DNA of 64,000 nt from Roseivirga sp. (GTDB taxonomy: Bacteria > Bacteroidota > Bacteroidia > Cytophagales > Cyclobacteriaceae): assembly GCA_029262895.1 (NCBI GenBank), contig JAJCYM010000074.1:1-64000 (forward strand), in the 5' to 3' direction. How positions within the stretch are numbered: the first letter of the stretch is position 1; every line of letters begins with the position of its first letter. Under the pieces are notes generated by a model. That model worked only from the letters and a program-made list of their open reading frames with translations. It was not told where the DNA came from and made no database searches. This document shows, in pieces, positions 59,313-64,000 of the stretch. A program made the position numbers and the translations under genes.

Positions 59313-59804
59313 TTAGATTTTATGGTGTATTCGCTCTCTAAGATAGTTTAAAGCACCATGCATCCGCTTTTCTACTGCTTTAACACTTAACTCAAGCCTT
59401 TCCGCTATCTCTTTATAAGTCAATTCGTCTATTCGGTTCATCAGAAAAACATCTCTCTGCTTCTCTGGCATGCCTGCAATCGTTCTTTCCAACTCCTCTT
59501 TGAACTCTTTCTCCTCTAAAGCGTACTCTGGAGATTCGGCATTTTTCTGATCCGTCTGCCTCTCTACAAAGTTCATCACCACCTTTCCGTGACGCACTTG
59601 ATTGAGAAACATATTGTTTGCAATGGTGTATAAATAGCTCTTAACCGTCTCTTCTTTGACCTCCTCACGTTTTTCCCACAATTTCAAAAATGCGTCTTGA
59701 GTGAGATCCTCGGCCATATCAACATCCCCACATTTATAGTAAATGAAATTTTTGATTGGGGTGTAATACTGATCGAATAGTGATCTAAACTGGCCCAGAG
59801 TCAT
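59313..59804 (-). CDS. ECF sigma factor (FecI-like)
   Basis: A 163-residue sigma-70 family protein: region 2 (about 10-75, DMAEDLTQDAFLKLWEKRE and KSYLYTIANNMFLNQVRH) and region 4 (about 108-158, MPEKQRDVFLMNRIDELTYKEIAERLELSVKAVEKRMHGAL). It heads the operon sigma-FecR-receptor-FecR and would activate its own receptor operon in response to ligand. Start ATG 59804. Confidence 0.95.
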   Translation of the reverse strand: MTLGQFRSLFDQYYTPIKNFIYYKCGDVDMAEDLTQDAFLKLWEKREEVKEETVKSYLYTIANNMFLNQVRHGKVVMNFVERQTDQKNAESPEYALEEKEFKEELERTIAGMPEKQRDVFLMNRIDELTYKEIAERLELSVKAVEKRMHGALNYLRERIHHKI

Positions 59805-59956
59805 TGATAAATGTTAGTTAGAATACACCTATTGCAAGATAATTAAATTTATAAAGCTGCCGCCCTTTATCTCGATTTTAAAAAAGATTTGAGATTTGCA
59901 TGGAAGTATTTGCATTAATAGAAACCAATATTACCTTTGCATTCCCAAATGGAAAG

Positions 59957-60031
59957 GGGCGCTTAGCTCAGTTGGTTCAGAGCACCTCGTTTACACCGAG
60001 GGGGTCGGGGGTTCGAATCCCTCAGCGCCCA
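59957..60031 (+). tRNA. tRNA-Val (anticodon TAC)
   Basis: A 75-base cloverleaf: acceptor GGGCGCT with AGCGCCC, D arm around TAGCTCAGTTGG, anticodon stem CCTCG/CGAGG with loop TTTACAC (anticodon TAC, reads GTA), and T arm GGGGG-TTCGAAT-CCCTC. CCA is not encoded. It stands in a region of 75-base duplications and is followed at once by a terminator. Confidence 0.95.
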
Positions 60032-60034
60032 CAC

Positions 60035-60064
60035 AAGGCAGTCAGAAATGGCTGCCTTTTTTTG
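60035..60064 (+). terminator. rho-independent terminator of tRNA-Val
   Basis: AAGGCAG (60035-60041) pairs with CTGCCTT (60052-60058) around ten bases and is followed by a T-run. A copy lies 160 bases downstream. Confidence 0.9.
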
Positions 60065-60138
60065 TGCCCGATTCCGATGATCAATGCTCTAAATGAGGGA
60101 TAAGAACCCAGGTTCGAAACGAGGCTTTTTGCCGAGTT

Positions 60139-60252
60139 CACGAGGGGGTGTGCGGCATGCTTTGAGCGTACGAGTAATCCCTCAGTGCCCACACAAGGCA
60201 GTCAGAAATGGCTGCCTTTTTTTGTGCCCGATTCCGATGATCAATGCTCTAA
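60139..60252 (+). repeat. second copy of tRNA-Val 3' end and terminator
   Basis: From AATCCCTCAGTGCCC (60176) to CAATGCTCTAA (60252) the sequence repeats 60016-60092 with one change in the tRNA part (GCGCCC to GTGCCC), 160 bases apart. Upstream of it, CACGAGGGGGTG (60139-60150) resembles the anticodon-arm/variable part of the tRNA, so it may be a decayed 3' half. Beyond 60093 and 60253 the two copies still resemble each other (GAGGGATAAGAACCCAGGTTCGAAAC versus GTGGGGTATGAGAACAGGTTC), so the duplicated unit was larger. Only the terminator looks functional. Confidence 0.75.
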
Positions 60253-60619
60253 GTGGGGTATGAGAACAGGTTCGAAACCGACCATTGGGAGGCGCTGGAC
60301 TTTGGGAGTTTTATTGCCGAACTCAACTAATTACCGTCATTACGAAGGAGGTGCGTCTGAAGTAATTCGCCTGTTGTGCCGATGTTTGTGTCTTCACAAA
60401 CATCTTTCTTCGAAACAGAGTGCTTAGAAAATCTCATCCGGTTCGTTTGTGAGGACACAAACGATGGCGGCACCTTGAATTTCTAACCGCTGACGGAAGC
60501 TTCGTATATGAGTCTCCTCTTGGCGAGCGTAAATACCACAAGACCGTTAAGTTGGCTTATATTAGTTGTGCTACTGGAGATTACCAGAATTTGATATCTT
60601 GAAGAATACTTCAGTACTT
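60253..60619. other. intergenic region with paired inverted repeats
   Basis: About 370 bases with no gene; it contains the two long palindromes at 60381-60404 and 60444-60463 and, near 60330-60350, a phrase (TACCGTCATTACGAAGGAGG) that resembles dispersed palindromic repeats. The last part should carry the promoter of the sulfatase genes. Confidence 0.6.
60381..60463. repeat. pair of inverted palindromes (TTTGTG.. family)
   Basis: GATGTTTGTG-TCTT-CACAAACATC (60381-60404) and CGTTTGTG-AGGA-CACAAACG (60444-60463) are each perfect hairpins and nearly reverse complements of each other (one change across the 18-base core). The flanks GGCAC and GTGCC also mirror. This is a paired-REP layout. A degenerate relative may be at 63589-63603. 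Confidence 0.75.
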
Positions 60620-62146
60620 ATGAAATCCAAGCTTTCCTTTTTAGCCCTAGCTATCTTCTTCATTGTCTCATCCTGTCAATCTAATGACACGGGAACAAAG
60701 CCCAATGTTATTATTTTCTTAGTGGATGATATGGGTTGGCAAGACACTTCCGTTCCATTTTGGACCCAACAAACGGCATTCAATCGACTGTATCAAACCC
60801 CAAATATGGAGCGTCTGGCTAGAGAAGGAATGAAATTCACGCAGGCTTATGCCTGCTCAGTATGTTCTCCGACAAGAGTGAGTCTAATGACAGGAATGAA
60901 TGCTGCCCGTCACCGTGTGACCAACTGGACATTGAGAAAGGACACACAATCAGTTGGCGATGATAACCTCTTGGAGCAACCCAAATGGAATATGAATGGC
61001 ATGAGTCCTGTAGAGGGTATTGATAATACCGCTCTTGCAACCCCGCTGCCCCAACTCTTCAAGAATGCAGGATACAAAACAATTCATACTGGCAAGGCTC
61101 ATTTGGGTGCCATGGAAACTCCGGCCTCTGACCCTTTGACACTCGGTTTTGACGTTAATATTGCCGGGCATGCGGCCGGTGCGCCTGGGAGCTATTATGG
61201 CAAAAACTCTTTCGGGAATGACAATCCGCAGAGGACAACATGGGCTGTACCCGGATTAGAGAAATACTATGGGGAGGATATTTATTTAAGTGAGGCCCTG
61301 ACTTTGGAAGCCATTGATGCCGTGACATCGGCTAATGAGGAAAACCAACCCTTCTTCCTATATATGGCTCATTACGCGGTCCACACGCCAATTCAGGGAG
61401 ATGATCGATTTCTTCAGAAATATATCGATCAGGGCATTGATTCAACGGAAGCTAAATATGCCTCAATGGTCGAAGGAATGGACAAAAGCCTGGGCGATAT
61501 CATGAACTTTCTGGAACAGAAGAACCTTGATGACAATACAATCATCTTATTTATGTCAGACAATGGTGGGCTGAGTGCAGTGGCCCGCGGAGGGGAAAGA
61601 CACACACATAACCTGCCTTTGAGTAGTGGAAAGGGTTCAGCCAGAGAAGGTGGAATCCGGGAGCCGATGATTGTAAAGTGGCCAAAGAAAGTAAGGCCCA
61701 ATTCCATGACCGATTCTTACGTGATTATTGAAGATTTTTTTCCAAGCGTTTTGGAAATGGCAGGCATAGATGGGTATAAAACAGTTCAAGAGATTGATGG
61801 AATTAGTTTTGTGCCGATACTTGAAGGTAAAGATGTGGCCAATACGCGCCCACTCTTTTGGCACTACCCCAACAGATGGGGCCCAAACGGTCCGGGAATC
61901 GGATCAACCAGTGCGGTGAGGCTAGGTGATTGGAAATTAATCTATTACCATGCTAATAGACATTTTGAGTTGTTCAACCTTGAAGCTGACATTGGCGAAA
62001 GCCAAAATCTGGCAGATACCTATCCTGAAGAACTAAATAAATTGGCGCAGATCCTTACAGATTATCTCCTGGAGGTAGATGCGCAAATGCCCATTGACAA
62101 ATCAACCGGAGAATTAGTGGAATATCCTGCCGAGATACTGAAATGA
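60620..62146 (+). CDS. arylsulfatase-type lipoprotein, sulfatase 1
   Basis: A 508-residue sulfatase (alkaline phosphatase superfamily) with an SPII signal ending in Cys19 (IVSSC). Metal and catalytic landmarks: DDMG with Asp36/Asp37, the FGly site Cys82 in CSPTR (VCSPTRVSLMTG), KAHLG near 170 and MSDNGG near 310. The Cys-type motif means it needs formylglycine made by FGE or an anaerobic sulfatase-maturing enzyme; no competent one is seen here. ATG 60620 chosen over the open upstream TTG. It likely cleaves sulfate esters of a polysaccharide in the periplasm. It overlaps the next sulfatase gene by four bases. Confidence 0.92.
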   Translation: MKSKLSFLALAIFFIVSSCQSNDTGTKPNVIIFLVDDMGWQDTSVPFWTQQTAFNRLYQTPNMERLAREGMKFTQAYACSVCSPTRVSLMTGMNAARHRVTNWTLRKDTQSVGDDNLLEQPKWNMNGMSPVEGIDNTALATPLPQLFKNAGYKTIHTGKAHLGAMETPASDPLTLGFDVNIAGHAAGAPGSYYGKNSFGNDNPQRTTWAVPGLEKYYGEDIYLSEALTLEAIDAVTSANEENQPFFLYMAHYAVHTPIQGDDRFLQKYIDQGIDSTEAKYASMVEGMDKSLGDIMNFLEQKNLDDNTIILFMSDNGGLSAVARGGERHTHNLPLSSGKGSAREGGIREPMIVKWPKKVRPNSMTDSYVIIEDFFPSVLEMAGIDGYKTVQEIDGISFVPILEGKDVANTRPLFWHYPNRWGPNGPGIGSTSAVRLGDWKLIYYHANRHFELFNLEADIGESQNLADTYPEELNKLAQILTDYLLEVDAQMPIDKSTGELVEYPAEILK

Positions 62147-63513
62147 GCAAGCGATTGATCATACCACTTTTGCTGATTTTGCTAGCCTGTTCGGGAAATG
62201 AAAATGACGAAATCAAACCCAATATCATTGTCATTTTTGCTGATGATGCAGGTTACGCGGACTTTAGCCTAAATGGTAATACATTAATCAGCACACCGAA
62301 TATTGATGGCATTGCCGCTAAGGGCGTCAAATTTACCAACGCCTATGTCAGTGGACCGGTGTGTAGCCCATCACGTGCAGGTTTGTTGACTGGTCGCTAT
62401 CAACAGCGCTTTGGGCATGAATATAACATCGGTGGCAATTTTGATAATAATGACCCTGACTCAATCGGATTGGCAGTCTCAGAAAAGACGATTGCCGATT
62501 ACCTGAAGACAGCGGGATACAAGACCAGCTTGATCGGTAAATGGCACTTGGGAGAACGGCCACAGTTTCATCCAAACCAGCGGGGCTTTGAGGAGTTTTT
62601 TGGAATGCTAAAAGGCAGCAGTGCCTATCACATAGGTAAGGCCAAAAACATTGAGCGTAATGGTGTACCAATTGAACCAATGGACTTGCCTTACCTGACT
62701 GATGCCTTTGGTGATGAGGCCGTTGATTTTATCCAACGAAATCAGGAAAATCCTTTTTTTCTTTTTCTATCCTTTAATGCTCCCCACACCCCGATGCACG
62801 CCAGAGCTGATTATCTCGAGGAGGCAAGAAATAACTTTGAAACCGAGCAAAGAGCCATTAATGCCGCAATGACAAGATCATTGGACGAGAATGTTGGCAA
62901 GGTTATGAATCAACTTCGGGCACTCGGCCTGGAAGAAAACACCTTGGTCATTTTCACTAATGACAATGGCGGAGCCATGCCGTACAATGCCTCAAATAAT
63001 GATCCTTTTTCAGGGACAAAAGGTACCTTTTTGGAAGGCGGAATTCATGTGCCCTTTGTAGCCCAATGGCCGGGTAAAATCACGGAAGGTTCAGAATACA
63101 CAAAGCCCATCATCACTTTGGACATTCTGCCAACTGCCCTGGCCGCTGCAAAAGTCGATGATGTTAAAAATCTGGATGGCGAAAATCTATTGCCATATCT
63201 GGCGGGGTCCAATGCAACACCACATCAGGAATTATTTTGGCGTCTCGGACACCATGGGGCAGTTCGCAGAGGAGATTGGAAGCTCATTTGGTTTGATGAC
63301 GCACCACCTCGCTTACATGATTTGTCCAAGGACATCAGCGAAAAGGTAGATGTAAGTGCTCAAAACCCTGAGCTTGTGAAAGACTTACTCAACTCCTTTC
63401 ACCAATGGGAAGAGGGGCTTATCAAGCCGCTATGGCGAACCGACCCGATCTGGAAAGCCCATTCCCGAGATCGATATAATCAGACATTTGTCGAAACACT
63501 TAGGCGCAATTAG
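62143..63513 (+). CDS. arylsulfatase-type lipoprotein, sulfatase 2
   Basis: A 456-residue sulfatase with an SPII signal ending in Cys16 (LLAC). Motifs: ADDAGYADF (metal Asp), the FGly site Cys74 in VCSPSRAGLLTG, KWHLGERPQFHPNQRGF near 140, NAPHTPMHA near 205 and NDNGG near 275. The start codon overlaps the stop of sulfatase 1 as ATGA. KWHLG and TPMH patterns are as in S1 sulfatases acting on sulfated glycans; exact substrate unknown. A REP-like terminator follows. Confidence 0.93.
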   Translation: MSKRLIIPLLLILLACSGNENDEIKPNIIVIFADDAGYADFSLNGNTLISTPNIDGIAAKGVKFTNAYVSGPVCSPSRAGLLTGRYQQRFGHEYNIGGNFDNNDPDSIGLAVSEKTIADYLKTAGYKTSLIGKWHLGERPQFHPNQRGFEEFFGMLKGSSAYHIGKAKNIERNGVPIEPMDLPYLTDAFGDEAVDFIQRNQENPFFLFLSFNAPHTPMHARADYLEEARNNFETEQRAINAAMTRSLDENVGKVMNQLRALGLEENTLVIFTNDNGGAMPYNASNNDPFSGTKGTFLEGGIHVPFVAQWPGKITEGSEYTKPIITLDILPTALAAAKVDDVKNLDGENLLPYLAGSNATPHQELFWRLGHHGAVRRGDWKLIWFDDAPPRLHDLSKDISEKVDVSAQNPELVKDLLNSFHQWEEGLIKPLWRTDPIWKAHSRDRYNQTFVETLRRN

Positions 63514-63527
63514 GACAGTCATCCGTC

Positions 63528-63556
63528 ATCCCGCATTTATTGCGGGATCTTTTTTT
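63528..63556 (+). terminator. rho-independent terminator after sulfatase 2
   Basis: ATCCCGCA (63528-63535) pairs with TGCGGGAT (63541-63548) around TTTAT and is followed by C and seven T residues. The hairpin (ATCCCGCATTTATTGCGGGAT) is also a well-known dispersed form, so it may be a REP used as a terminator. Confidence 0.85.
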
Positions 63557-63717
63557 GCAAATTACATTCATAAGAGGTCAATCAGTTGGTTTGTGAGGGC
63601 ATATACGAATGCGTACCAACCTCAGGAACAGAATTTGATAGGGCTTCACAAATAATCAAGAGCAAGTCTGAATTAATTACAGTAAATTAATCCTCCCAAC
63701 ATTCAACCTTAACCAAG

Positions 63718-64000
63718 ATGAAGAGAATCCTTCCACTGATATTACTCGCCTTTGTTCTTTTCGCCTGTGGCGACTCCGAAAAAGAGAACAAAAAACCGAA
63801 TATCATTTACATCATGGCCGATGACCTAGGCTATGGTGAACTAGGTATTTATGGCCAAACCAAAATCCAAACTCCGAACATTGACGCACTTGCCCGTTCC
63901 GGAATGATTTTCACACAACATTATTCCGGAGCCCCGGTCTGTGCACCAGCCCGTTATATGCTTATGACTGGCAAACATCCTGGGAATGCACACATTCGCG
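63718..64000 (+). CDS. arylsulfatase-type lipoprotein, sulfatase 3 (cut by window end)
   Basis: The first 94 codons of another sulfatase: MKRILPLILLAFVLFACG (SPII signal, Cys17), IMADDLGYGELGIYG with the metal Asp pair, and the FGly site CAPARYMLMTGK. The CxPAR form differs from the CSPTR and CSPSR of sulfatases 1 and 2. It follows the terminator by 161 bases, so it probably has its own promoter; I see nothing else in that gap. The 3' end is outside the window. Confidence 0.93.
   Translation, partial: MKRILPLILLAFVLFACGDSEKENKKPNIIYIMADDLGYGELGIYGQTKIQTPNIDALARSGMIFTQHYSGAPVCAPARYMLMTGKHPGNAHIR

Noticed and set aside
59896-60103. Short open frames over the tRNA-Val gene
   Set aside because: They overlap a clear tRNA and have no similarity to a protein.
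60016-60252. Complete integrated element between the tRNA copies
   Set aside because: The 160-base offset leaves no room for an integrase or cargo.
60185-60427. Open frame across the duplicated tRNA end
   Set aside because: It spans the repeat and a palindrome; no protein signal.

Overview
The window looks like chromosome from a Bacteroidota bacterium, most probably a marine or soil member of the Cytophagales; the genus cannot be fixed from sequence alone. The evidence is a protein with a type IX secretion C-terminal sorting domain, an ECF sigma/FecR/STN-type TonB-dependent receptor operon, a tandem array of DUF6090-type proteins, FtsX-only permeases with a PadR regulator, many SPII lipoproteins, and a candidate Bacteroidetes promoter (TTTG and TAnnTTTG boxes). 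Base composition is moderate. I see no prophage, transposase, CRISPR array or plasmid functions.

Layout. 1-5782: housekeeping and catabolic genes (homogentisate dioxygenase, S41 protease, RIC-like di-iron protein, RuvX, peptide deformylase) with two small lipoproteins. 5783-6243: a composite repeat built from heptanucleotide microsatellites; a related element lies at 47296-47417, and another microsatellite opens the window. 6244-9244: PadR regulator and large FtsX-type permease. 9376-14902: a sulfatase-modifying-factor-like protein, an alanine:Na+ symporter, a TfoX-like protein and a four-gene operon of small proteins (SRPBCC, DUF427, zinc ribbon, DUF5996-like).

14927-23011 is the most unusual region: eight closely packed leftward genes in which a Rieske [2Fe-2S] module has been fused to three unrelated partners. 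These are a glutamate-synthase-type FMN/FeS protein, a ferric-reductase-like haem membrane protein, and a ThDP-dependent pyruvate oxidase/acetolactate synthase-like enzyme. The same operon holds four small membrane proteins and NAD-type malic enzyme. It reads as an undescribed membrane-linked redox module around malate and pyruvate; its function is inference.

23107-35621: a CREST/ceramidase-like membrane hydrolase, a possible beta-trefoil protein, a trypsin-like protease, a LodA/LodB quinoprotein pair whose upstream DNA is duplicated in front of a neighbouring orphan gene, a membrane AraC regulator, a double retropepsin-like protein and an M48 protease. 36226-44807: a second FtsX permease, then eight tandem DUF6090-type paralogues, often joined by 4-base overlaps, with two fossil 5' ends. 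45268-47257: methionine aminotransferase and omega-amidase-type nitrilase, which fit one salvage pathway. 47500-54601: a secreted BNR-repeat protein, an FG-GAP protein with T9SS tail, and MurF. 54717-59804: ECF sigma, FecR, TonB receptor, FecR. 59957 to the end: tRNA-Val with a decayed 3' copy, palindromic repeats, and three consecutive lipoprotein sulfatases, the last cut by the window edge.
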